The notes under the pieces: model-generated
Seen by the model: only the letters and a program-made list of their open reading frames with translations
The model's database searches: none
Told to the model about the DNA's origin: nothing
In this document: one piece after another, positions 25,718-34,482 of the stretch
How positions within the stretch are numbered: the stretch's first letter is position 1
Layout: the number at the start of each line of letters is the position of its first letter
Origin: Flavobacterium aquidurense
GTDB taxonomy: Bacteria; Bacteroidota; Bacteroidia; Flavobacteriales; Flavobacteriaceae
Reading direction: 5' to 3'
NCBI RefSeq assembly: GCF_001404985.1
Contig: NZ_JRLF01000010.1
Coordinates: 1 to 64,000 of the forward strand
Length of the DNA: 64,000 nt
Translations under genes and position numbers: made by a program

Positions 25718-27160
25718 TTACTGCAGAATTCGATTTACCTGAGAAAAGGTTCTCTGATAATAAGGCTCTTTAGTAGAAGAAATCATTACACCTCCATGAG
25801 TTGAGGAATGTACAAATTTAATTTCCCCATCTGCCACTTCTACCACCATACCTACATGGTTAATTTGACGTCTTCCATTAGTTTTAAAGAAAATCAGATC
25901 TCCTTTTTGAGCTTCTTCAGTACCAACTTTGGTTCCTATTCTGGATTGCTCAATAGAACTTCTTGGTAATTTAATATCAAAATTATTAAAAGTACAAATC
26001 ATTAATCCTGAACAATCAAAACCAGCTTTTGTAGTTCCGCCCGATCGATAGCGAGTTCCAATATTTTCAGTTGCATTAACAATTAATTGATTCACTAAAT
26101 CTGAATGATTACTTATTCGGAACACTGTAGTAGTGTCTTTTTTAATTTCTGAATTATCAGCGACTTGAGATGGCTGCGCTAAACTATCATTAATTTGTGG
26201 AGTTATTATTGCCGCCGCATCTGCTTTTTCTTTTGAAGTACGAATTTTCAGCACATAACCAACGGGTAATTTGCCTTTAATAAATGGATTTTGTTTTTCA
26301 AGTTCAGCAACCGTTAATCCATATCTCTTTGCAATTGCGTATTTAGTTTCTTTTGGCTGTACCTCAACAACTACTTCGACATTTTCTGAGGATACAATTT
26401 CGGGCTTTATTTCGTCAGTTTTACTTATATTCTCTGAAGTAACAACTGCTTTTTCAGCAATCTGAGTTTGAGAAGCGACAGAAGCATCTTTAATTTGCTG
26501 ATCAGCTTTTTCTTTTGAAGTTCTAATTTTTAAAAGATAACCAACAGGCAATTTACCTTTAATAAATGGATTTTGCTTTTCCAATTCGGCTACCGTTATT
26601 CCGTATTTTTTCGCAATAAGATATTTTGTTTCTTTAGGCTTTACTTCAACTACAACCTCAACATCTGTTGAAGAAATTAGTTCCGGTTTTTCTTTATTCT
26701 GATTTTTTGTTACACTTTCAGCTGATGCGATTGCATTGGAAGGAATATTAAGCTTCTGTCCTATTTTTAAGCCTTCGCTTTCTAATGTGGGATTTGCTTT
26801 TTTTAATTCATCAACAGAGATATTATATTTCTTTGAAATTGCCCAAAGGCTTTCTTTTTCCTGTACTTCGTGTAAACCTGAATTTGAAATTGTTGTAGAA
26901 GCTGGAGTTGTATTGGCAAGAATTTCAGTTTTTTTGGTAATACCCTTTTTATTATTATTTGGGATTAATAAGACTGAATTTAGTTTTAAAACTTTAGGTG
27001 CATCGGGATTAGCGTCTTCAATATCTTTCGCTTTTACACCATATTTTTTAGCAATTACAGTAAGGTTCTCTCCTTTTGATATTTTGTGCCTGATAAACTT
27101 CTCCTGAGAAAAAACACCAACACTAAAAAAAAACAATACTATAATTAATCTAAAAACCAT
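25718..27160 (-). CDS. LysM-repeat NlpC/P60 peptidoglycan hydrolase
   Basis: 480 residues with signal peptide MVFRLIIVLFFFSVGVFS. Four LysM modules bind peptidoglycan: about 22-67, 96-140, 167-215 and 261-309. The last two are near-identical copies (residues 167-220 and 261-314). The C-terminal NlpC/P60 cysteine peptidase (about 355-480) has Cys383 in AGFDCSGLM and His in RQINHVGMVVEV. It cuts stem peptides of the cell wall in the periplasm, probably in growth or division. Confidence 0.93.
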   Translation of the reverse strand: MVFRLIIVLFFFSVGVFSQEKFIRHKISKGENLTVIAKKYGVKAKDIEDANPDAPKVLKLNSVLLIPNNNKKGITKKTEILANTTPASTTISNSGLHEVQEKESLWAISKKYNISVDELKKANPTLESEGLKIGQKLNIPSNAIASAESVTKNQNKEKPELISSTDVEVVVEVKPKETKYLIAKKYGITVAELEKQNPFIKGKLPVGYLLKIRTSKEKADQQIKDASVASQTQIAEKAVVTSENISKTDEIKPEIVSSENVEVVVEVQPKETKYAIAKRYGLTVAELEKQNPFIKGKLPVGYVLKIRTSKEKADAAAIITPQINDSLAQPSQVADNSEIKKDTTTVFRISNHSDLVNQLIVNATENIGTRYRSGGTTKAGFDCSGLMICTFNNFDIKLPRSSIEQSRIGTKVGTEEAQKGDLIFFKTNGRRQINHVGMVVEVADGEIKFVHSSTHGGVMISSTKEPYYQRTFSQVNRILQ

Positions 27161-27417
27161 ACCTGTTAAATTTAATTAATACTCTCTTAAGTTTAAATAA
27201 TATAACTTTAAGCCTAAATAATATAACTTGAGAAAAAGCAAATATATTATGTAAAAAGCGAATTTAACTTTTTAATGTAAAAGATACACGTTTTTTAACA
27301 ACTAATTTACCTCTAATTAACCCTATCAAGAAAAAAACAGAGCCAACACTTTGAAAATAGGTCTTTTAAAACTAATGTAGTATTTTTAGCAGAAAAAAAA
27401 TTTTAAACCAAAACAGC

Positions 27418-28800
27418 GTGAAAAAACTAGCTTTAATTTTGATTATTTGTCCATTATTATCAATTGCTCAAAATATAAGTGGAACTATAGTTTCTCAAAA
27501 TACTAATCTTCCGGTTGAAAACACAAATATACTTGCATTGTCAAGCAAAATTGGAACAATAACAAATGAAAACGGAAAATTCTCTTTACAACTTCTTCCA
27601 AAATATAATGATGATGAAGTATTAGAGTTCTCTCATATTGGTTACTTTACAACTAAAATTTCTTTAACAGATTTAAAAAAACTAGACTATAAAGTTTTAC
27701 TAAAAGAAGACATTCAAAATTTATCAGGACTAACTATTTCGGCTAATCAGAAATTGAAGTTAAAATCGAAACTTGCATTTAATAAATTAGCTCCCTTAAA
27801 AAATCCGATTTTTGCATTTAGCTCATTTTTAAATGATGATAAAATTTATGTTATAGGCGGAAATGCTACTTTTGAAGCAGATGCCTGGGAAAAAATTCGA
27901 TATGAAAAACCCGATTTCACTATGAAAGATTACTTAGATGAAGTCCGCCGTAATGCTACTTTTGAATACTACAAAGGAGACTTTTCTATTTATGACATTA
28001 AAACAGACACCTGGAATAATTTAGATTTAAAACTAAAAAAAAGAGCTTATCATAATATTCATTATTACAAAAATTCGATATATATTATAGGAGGAAAAAG
28101 AATTTCCCTAAATGGAAAGTTTGAATATTTACAAGATCAAATTGAAGTTTTAGATCTTGACAAACAAATCATTAAAACCGACAATACAAATCCTCACCAA
28201 GCAGCTAATTTCGCCTCTTTTATTTATAATGATACTATTATTACAATAGGCGGTTCTGTAAAAATGAACGAAAGCGGTAAAAAAGATTTCACTAATAAAG
28301 TGCATTTGTATAACATTACTTCAGGGTATTGGTACGAACTTGCGAATATGCCAACAGCAAAAGAAACCACAGGGATTCTAATAAAGGACAAGATTTATCT
28401 TATTGGAGGGTATAACGGAAAACCAGTATCTCAAATAGAAAGTTTCAATCTAATAACGGAAAAATGGCAAACTGAAGGTGAATTATTTTTAGGATTAGAA
28501 AGACCTGCCATAACGTATCATAACGAAATAATTTATTTTTTTGAGGATAGAAAAATGTATGCTTATGATTTAAGATCAAAACAATTAAAAGAATATGAAA
28601 TTGAGCTAGGCCTGAAATATTCAACTATGCATTTCAATAATAACAAGTTATATATTTTAGGAGGACGTAGTGAAAATTATTATTCTAAAACACCTTCTGC
28701 AAATGCTTTTAGTATTGATATTGAAGAATTTGAAACTACAAAACCCAGCAAGATTAAAACTTTGTCATCAGAAATAAATCTGGATACAATTCGTGGATAG
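27418..28800 (+). CDS. Secreted kelch-repeat protein with CarboxypepD_reg-like domain
   Basis: 460 residues, starting at GTG 27418 because it gives a complete signal peptide (MKKLALILIICPLLSIAQ) and no nearby ATG fits. An Ig-like carboxypeptidase regulatory domain (about 19-95: ISGTIVSQNTNLPVENTNI) is typical of Bacteroidetes outer-envelope proteins. A kelch propeller follows (about 125-440) with repeats marked by YVIGG, YIIGG, TIGG, YLIGG and YILGG. No T9SS tail is seen. It is probably a periplasmic or surface binding protein of unknown ligand. Confidence 0.87.
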   Translation: MKKLALILIICPLLSIAQNISGTIVSQNTNLPVENTNILALSSKIGTITNENGKFSLQLLPKYNDDEVLEFSHIGYFTTKISLTDLKKLDYKVLLKEDIQNLSGLTISANQKLKLKSKLAFNKLAPLKNPIFAFSSFLNDDKIYVIGGNATFEADAWEKIRYEKPDFTMKDYLDEVRRNATFEYYKGDFSIYDIKTDTWNNLDLKLKKRAYHNIHYYKNSIYIIGGKRISLNGKFEYLQDQIEVLDLDKQIIKTDNTNPHQAANFASFIYNDTIITIGGSVKMNESGKKDFTNKVHLYNITSGYWYELANMPTAKETTGILIKDKIYLIGGYNGKPVSQIESFNLITEKWQTEGELFLGLERPAITYHNEIIYFFEDRKMYAYDLRSKQLKEYEIELGLKYSTMHFNNNKLYILGGRSENYYSKTPSANAFSIDIEEFETTKPSKIKTLSSEINLDTIRG

Positions 28801-28820
28801 TTTTTTAAAAAAAAATCATA

Positions 28821-28851
28821 AAAAAAAGCCCTGTTTTCACAGAGCTTTTTT
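28821..28851. terminator. Terminator between the kelch and aconitase genes
   Basis: Stem AAAAAAGC-CTGT / ACAG-GCTTTTTT with one C-A mismatch and loop TTTC. It lies between converging genes with A/T runs both sides, so it may act in both directions. Confidence 0.65.
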
Positions 28852-28873
28852 ATTATAATTAAGCTTTCAAAGA

Positions 28874-31138
28874 TTAAGCTTTTCCAGCTGCAATTAAATT
28901 CAATGCTGAACCTGCAACAAACCAGCCAATCTGACCAGCGTTGTAAGTATGGTTTGCCAAAATAAGATCTTTAGAACCATTTGAATGAACGAATTCTAAC
29001 GTTAATGGTTTTCCGGGAGCAAATTCCGTTAAATCAGTAAAGTTAATGGTATCGTCTTCCTGAATTTTATCGTAATCAGCTTCGTTAGCGAATGTTAATC
29101 CTAAAAGTCCTTGTTTTTTAAGGTTTGTTTCGTGAATACGGGCAAACGATTTTACCAATACGGCTTTAACACCTAAGAAACGTGGCTCCATTGCAGCATG
29201 CTCACGAGATGAACCTTCACCATAATTGTGATCTCCCACAACGATAGACGGAACTCCAGCCGCTTTATAAGCACGCGCTACAGCAGGAACTGCATCGTAA
29301 GTTCCAGTTAATTGATTTTTAACTGAGTTTGTTTTTTGGTTGAATGCATTTACAGCGCCAATCAACATATTGTTTGAAATATTATCTAAGTGTCCGCGGA
29401 AGCGTAACCATGGTCCAGCCATAGAGATATGATCCGTAGTACATTTACCAAATGCTTTGATTAATAATTTTGCACCTGTTATATTTTTACCATCCCAAGC
29501 ATCAAACGGAGCTAATAATTGTAAACGTTCAGATGTTGGACTTACCACAACCTGAACTCCTGACCCATCTTCAGCTGGAACCTGGAATCCCGGATCTTTT
29601 ACATCAAAGCCTTTAGGAGGCAATTCGTCTCCTGTTGGAGCTTCAAGCCTTACTTCTTCTCCATCTTCGTTAATTAACGTATCTGTTAAAGGGTTAAAAC
29701 CAAGATCTCCTGCAATAGCCATTGCGGTAACCAATTCAGGAGAACCTACGAAAGCCAAAGTGTTTGGGTTACCATCTGCACGTTTTGAGAAATTACGGTT
29801 GAAAGAGTGAACGATTGTGTTTCTTTCTTCTTTCTCTGCTCCATCTCTGTCCCACATACCAATACATGGTCCGCAGGCATTTGCAAAAACGGTTGCTCCA
29901 ATTTTTTCGAAAGTATCGATAAATCCGTCTCTTTCAATAGTATAACGAACAACCTCTGAACCTGGAGTAATGGTGAATTGAGATTTAGTTTTTAAGTTTT
30001 TAGCACTTACTTGTCTTGCTAAAGAAGCTGCACGTGCAATATCTTCATAAGAAGAGTTTGTACAAGAACCTATTAAACCAACCTGAATTTGTAATGGCCA
30101 GTTATTTTTGATTGCCGCTTCTTTCATTTTAGAAATTGGAGTCGCTAAATCCGGAGTGAAAGGTCCGTTTAAGTGTGGCTCTAATTCTGTTAAGTTGATT
30201 TCGATAACCTGATCAAAATATTGTTCCGGGTTAGCATAAACTTCCGGATCTCCGGTTAAGTAAGAAGCTACTTTGTCTGCAGCATCAGCAACATCGGCTC
30301 TGTTTGTAGAACGCAGGTAACGACTCATCGAATCATCATAACCAAAAGTTGAAGTTGTAGCTCCAATCTCTGCACCCATATTACAAATAGTTCCTTTTCC
30401 TGTACAAGACATAGAAGTTGCACCTTCTCCAAAATATTCAACGATAGCACCCGTTCCACCTTTTACAGTAAGAATACCGGCAACTTTAAGAATAACATCT
30501 TTAGGAGCCGTCCATCCTGATAATTTACCAGTTAGCTTTACTCCAATTAATTTAGGGAATTTAAGTTCCCAGGCCATACCAGACATAACGTCTACAGCAT
30601 CAGCTCCACCAACACCTATAGCTACCATTCCTAAACCACCTGCATTTACAGTATGAGAATCAGTACCAATCATCATTCCTCCCGGGAAAGCATAATTTTC
30701 AAGTACAACCTGGTGAATAATTCCTGCTCCCGGTTTCCAGAAACCAATTCCGTATTTATTCGAAACTGATGACAAGAAGTCGAAAACTTCATTACTTTGA
30801 GTTTTTGCTCTGGCCAAATCAGTTGCAGCATCTACTTTTGCCTGAATCAAGTGATCACAGTGAACCGTTGTTGGTACTGCTACCTTCGCTTTTCCGGCGT
30901 GCATAAATTGCAATAATGCCATTTGAGCAGTTGCATCCTGACATGCCACACGATCCGGTGCAAAATCAACATAATCTACTCCTCTGCCAAACGCCTGAGT
31001 TGGATTTCCGTCCCAAAGGTGATTGTATAAAATTTTCTCCGTTAAGGTAAGTGGACGACCAACGATCTCGCGTGCTTTATCAACACGACCCGGCATGTTC
31101 TCATACACTTTTTTAATCATTTCAATATCAAAAGCCAT
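28874..31138 (-). CDS. acnA: Aconitate hydratase, mitochondrial-type
   Basis: 754 residues, the length of the mitochondrial-type aconitases. Iron-sulfur Cys ligands lie in [13 protein letters not shown] and [10 protein letters not shown]-terminal swivel-domain signatures include [21 protein letters not shown]. It isomerises citrate and isocitrate through cis-aconitate in the TCA cycle. A second, unrelated-architecture aconitase (AcnB) lies directly upstream with a terminator between, so they are separately controlled. The symbol acnA is used loosely, as this is not the E. coli AcnA subtype by length. Confidence 0.94.
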   Translation of the reverse strand: MAFDIEMIKKVYENMPGRVDKAREIVGRPLTLTEKILYNHLWDGNPTQAFGRGVDYVDFAPDRVACQDATAQMALLQFMHAGKAKVAVPTTVHCDHLIQAKVDAATDLARAKTQSNEVFDFLSSVSNKYGIGFWKPGAGIIHQVVLENYAFPGGMMIGTDSHTVNAGGLGMVAIGVGGADAVDVMSGMAWELKFPKLIGVKLTGKLSGWTAPKDVILKVAGILTVKGGTGAIVEYFGEGATSMSCTGKGTICNMGAEIGATTSTFGYDDSMSRYLRSTNRADVADAADKVASYLTGDPEVYANPEQYFDQVIEINLTELEPHLNGPFTPDLATPISKMKEAAIKNNWPLQIQVGLIGSCTNSSYEDIARAASLARQVSAKNLKTKSQFTITPGSEVVRYTIERDGFIDTFEKIGATVFANACGPCIGMWDRDGAEKEERNTIVHSFNRNFSKRADGNPNTLAFVGSPELVTAMAIAGDLGFNPLTDTLINEDGEEVRLEAPTGDELPPKGFDVKDPGFQVPAEDGSGVQVVVSPTSERLQLLAPFDAWDGKNITGAKLLIKAFGKCTTDHISMAGPWLRFRGHLDNISNNMLIGAVNAFNQKTNSVKNQLTGTYDAVPAVARAYKAAGVPSIVVGDHNYGEGSSREHAAMEPRFLGVKAVLVKSFARIHETNLKKQGLLGLTFANEADYDKIQEDDTINFTDLTEFAPGKPLTLEFVHSNGSKDLILANHTYNAGQIGWFVAGSALNLIAAGKA

Positions 31139-31209
31139 AAGTATAATTGTTTTTGTTTTATTTTAATTTGAACATCACAAGTTACAAATAATTGAGGAGC
31201 TGGAAAAGA

Positions 31210-31238
31210 AAAAGCCCGAGTTTATCGCTCGGGCTTTT
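31210..31238 (-). terminator. Terminator of acnB
   Basis: 11-bp stem AAAAGCCCGAG / CTCGGGCTTTT with loop TTTATCG; on the minus strand followed by TTTCTTTTCC. It separates acnB from the acnA start. Confidence 0.75.
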
Positions 31239-31269
31239 AATATATAATGATTATAACTTATCGTATGTA

Positions 31270-34041
31270 TTACATCACTAATTGTTTGCTTGAAGGCGCA
31301 AATTTAGTCAAACTAATACCTTCTACTGCAGCTGTATACTCATCCATAGTAGGAGTTCTTCCTAAAATTGTAGACAAAACTACTACTGGTGTTGAAGAAA
31401 GTAATGATTCTCCTTTTTTACCTTCAGTATCTTCTACGACTCTTCCCTGGAACAAACGTGTAGAAGTTGCCATTACAGTATCTCCTTTTGCCGCTTTTTC
31501 CTGATTCCCCATACAAAGGTTACATCCAGGACGTTCTAAATACAACATGTTTTCATATTCTGTACGTGCTGCACCTTTAGGAGCATTATCGTCGAATTCG
31601 AAACCTGAGTATTTCTGTAAAACTTCCCAGTCTCCTTCAGCTTTAAGTTCATCTACGATGTTGTAAGTTGGCGGCGCTACTACAAGCGGCGCTTTAAACT
31701 CAACTTTACCATGTAAATCTTCTATATTTTTAAGCATTTGAGCAAGGATTTTCATATCTCCTTTGTGAACCATACAAGAACCGATAAATCCAAGATCTAC
31801 TTTTTTCACTCCTCCATAAAAAGACAAAGGTCTGATGGTATCGTGCGTGTATCTTTTAGAAACGTCAACATTATTAACGTCCGGATCGGCAATCATTGGT
31901 TCTACAATTTGATCCAAATCAACTACTACTTCAGCATAATATTTAGCATTTGCATCTGGAGTTAAGGCTGGTTTTTCAGCTGATTTAATTTCAGAAATTC
32001 TCTTATCTGCTTTGTTGATTAATCCTTGAAGAACTTGTTTGTGATTATCCATCCCTTTGTCGATCATAATCTGGATTCTTCCTTTTGCAATCTCCAGTGA
32101 CTCAATCAAAGTATCATCTTCAGAAATACAGATAGAAGCTTTTGCTTTCATTTCTGCTGTCCAATCCGTAAAGGTAAATGCCTGGTCAGCAGTAAGAGTT
32201 CCAAGATGAACTTCAATAATTCTTCCCTGGAATACGTTTTCTCCACCAAATTTCTTAAGCATTTGAGATTGTGTTGAATGCACTACATCACGGAAGTCCA
32301 TATAACCTTTCATTTCTCCAATAAATGTCACTTTTACAGATTCCGGAATTGGCATTGAAGCTTCACCTGTAGCAAGTGCAAGAGCAACTGTTCCTGAGTC
32401 AGCACCAAAAGCAACACCTTTTGACATTCTTGTATGAGAGTCACCACCAATAATGATCGCCCATTCATCTATTGTAATATCATTAAGAACTTTGTGAATT
32501 ACATCTGTCATTGAATGGTAAATGGCTTTCGGGTCACGAGCCGTGATTAATCCGAAATCATTCATAAATTTCATCAGTTTAGGAATATTTGCCTGAGCTT
32601 TTTTATCCCATACCGAAGCTGTATGACAACCAGATTGGTAAGCACCGTCAACGATTGGCGAAATAACTGTAGCAGCCATAGACTCCAATTCCTGAGCAGT
32701 CATAAGACCAGTCGTGTCTTGTGAACCTACAATATTTACTTCTACACGAACATCTGAACCTGCGTGTAACACTTTACCCGGAGCTATACCAACAGCATTT
32801 TTGTTGAAGATTTTTTCTACTGCTGTAAGACCTTGTCCTTCAATAGAAATTTCTTTTGATGGAGCAAATACAAGAGGAGCTTCAATATCCAGCACTTTTG
32901 CCGCTAATGTCTGAAGTTTTTTACCAAATACAATTGCATATGATCCTCCAGCTTTTATAAATTCCATTTTCTGAGGCGTAAATGCCTTAGAAATGTCAAT
33001 TAATTCTTTGTCACCATTATAAAGCTTTTTCGTTTTGGTGTTTATTGTTAATACAGTACCTGTAGCAACAGAGTAAGCTTCTTCTAAAACAGGCTCATTG
33101 TTCTCATTGCGGATAATATCACCATTTTCATCAAGCTTTTTCACCCAGTTTTTAAGGTCTAAACCAATACCACCTGTAACGTCAACAGTTGTTAGGAAAA
33201 TAGGAGAAATTCCATTTGTTCCAGCAACGATTGGAGCAATATTAATAAATGGAACATACGGACTTGCTTGTTTACCTGTCCAAAGAGCCACGTTGTTTAC
33301 ACCTGACATTCTTGACGAACCTACTCCCATTGTACCTTTCTCAGCAATCAGCATTACGCTTGCGTCAGGATACTGAGCTTGCAGCATTTTGATTTCGTCT
33401 TGCGCCTGAGGCGTAATCATGCATTTTCCATGAAGTTCACGGTCAGAACGTGAGTGAGCCTGATTACCAGGAGAAAGCAAATCTGTAGAAATGTCTCCTT
33501 CACCAGCGATATATGTAACTACTTTAATTTCTTCAACAACTTCTGGCAGTGAAGTAAAAAACTCTGCCTTTGCGTAACTTTCAAGAATCTCTCTTGCGAT
33601 TGGACTGTCATTTTTAAACGCTTCTTTTAGACGGTCTGTGTCTGCCTCATAAAGGTAAACTTGCGACTTAAGAACATTTGCCGCTTCTTTTGCAATAGCA
33701 GCATCATTACCAAGTGCTAGATCCAGTAGTACTTCAATTGAAGGCCCACCTTTCATGTGTGATAATAATTCAAAAGCAAAAGCAGGGGTTATCTCTTTTA
33801 CTAAGGATTCACCAAGAATGATTTCCTTTAAGAATTTGGCTTTAAGACCAGCAGCACTAGTGGTCCCGGGCACAACATTATAAATAAAAAACTTAAGAGA
33901 ATCTTCTCTGTATTCGTTATTCAAATCTTTAATTTGTTCAATGATATCGCTTAATAATTCAGCGCCATCAATTGGTTTCGGGTGAAGCCCTTGACCTTTT
34001 CGTTCTTCAATCTCTTGGATGTAATCCTGATAAATATTCAT
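31270..34041 (-). CDS. acnB: Aconitase B (bifunctional aconitate hydratase 2/2-methylisocitrate dehydratase)
   Basis: 923 residues from the ATG at 34041 (MNIYQDYIQEIEERK); an earlier start adds 21 residues of promoter-region sequence. The AcnB architecture is a HEAT-like N-terminal domain, swivel, then catalytic domains, with Fe-S Cys in LGFIGSCMVHKG and ERPGCNLCMGN. E. coli AcnB is 865 aa; this one is some 58 longer. Besides the TCA-cycle step, AcnB proteins can dehydrate 2-methylisocitrate and, as apo-enzyme, bind RNA. Confidence 0.95.
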   Translation of the reverse strand: MNIYQDYIQEIEERKGQGLHPKPIDGAELLSDIIEQIKDLNNEYREDSLKFFIYNVVPGTTSAAGLKAKFLKEIILGESLVKEITPAFAFELLSHMKGGPSIEVLLDLALGNDAAIAKEAANVLKSQVYLYEADTDRLKEAFKNDSPIAREILESYAKAEFFTSLPEVVEEIKVVTYIAGEGDISTDLLSPGNQAHSRSDRELHGKCMITPQAQDEIKMLQAQYPDASVMLIAEKGTMGVGSSRMSGVNNVALWTGKQASPYVPFINIAPIVAGTNGISPIFLTTVDVTGGIGLDLKNWVKKLDENGDIIRNENNEPVLEEAYSVATGTVLTINTKTKKLYNGDKELIDISKAFTPQKMEFIKAGGSYAIVFGKKLQTLAAKVLDIEAPLVFAPSKEISIEGQGLTAVEKIFNKNAVGIAPGKVLHAGSDVRVEVNIVGSQDTTGLMTAQELESMAATVISPIVDGAYQSGCHTASVWDKKAQANIPKLMKFMNDFGLITARDPKAIYHSMTDVIHKVLNDITIDEWAIIIGGDSHTRMSKGVAFGADSGTVALALATGEASMPIPESVKVTFIGEMKGYMDFRDVVHSTQSQMLKKFGGENVFQGRIIEVHLGTLTADQAFTFTDWTAEMKAKASICISEDDTLIESLEIAKGRIQIMIDKGMDNHKQVLQGLINKADKRISEIKSAEKPALTPDANAKYYAEVVVDLDQIVEPMIADPDVNNVDVSKRYTHDTIRPLSFYGGVKKVDLGFIGSCMVHKGDMKILAQMLKNIEDLHGKVEFKAPLVVAPPTYNIVDELKAEGDWEVLQKYSGFEFDDNAPKGAARTEYENMLYLERPGCNLCMGNQEKAAKGDTVMATSTRLFQGRVVEDTEGKKGESLLSSTPVVVLSTILGRTPTMDEYTAAVEGISLTKFAPSSKQLVM

Positions 34042-34079
34042 AATAAAAGTCTTTTCTAGGTATTTTATTTTTTTGTACG

Positions 34080-34087
34080 CAAATTTA
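34080..34087 (-). promoter_or_regulatory. -7 box of acnB
   Basis: Minus-strand TAAATTTG, 38 bp before the acnB ATG. The -33 TTG is not at the usual distance. Confidence 0.45.
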
Positions 34088-34104
34088 CATATTAAAGCCG
34101 ACAA

Positions 34105-34482
34105 TTAAAAAAAATATAATAGAAGTAGGCTTTTCAAAAATTATTATTGTTAAAAAACGATTTTGACTGCTTGTTTTTGCCAAAACATCAATTTTGTATT
34201 AAAAAAATGAATTATTGATATTTTAAGATCTTTTCTTTAACAAAGTCGGAATTGATTGTTAAAAAGGAAGTGAGATTTTACCCCGTTTTTAGCTAAGAAT
34301 CTTTCTAAATTAAAATTTACAACGTTATAGTTGTCAAATTATATGTCTTTATCACTTCACAATATTAACTAAGCCCTATTAGTTAATTTTAAAATTCTGA
34401 ATAAAAAAAATGAAATAAAAAACTTCTAATTCTAATTTTCTTATAACTTTGCAATTCAAAGTACTTTAAAAAAAATATAACT
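34105..34482. other. Divergent intergenic region, acnB and XrtN-VIT gene
   Basis: 378 bp, no gene seen. It holds the acnB and VIT promoter regions. A plus-strand -7 box TAACTTTG at 34444-34451 lies 31 bp before the VIT gene ATG. Confidence 0.5.
34444..34451 (+). promoter_or_regulatory. -7 box of the XrtN-VIT operon
   Basis: TAACTTTG followed by CAATTC, matching TAnnTTTG, 31 bp upstream of the ATG at 34483. No clear TTG at -33. Confidence 0.55.
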
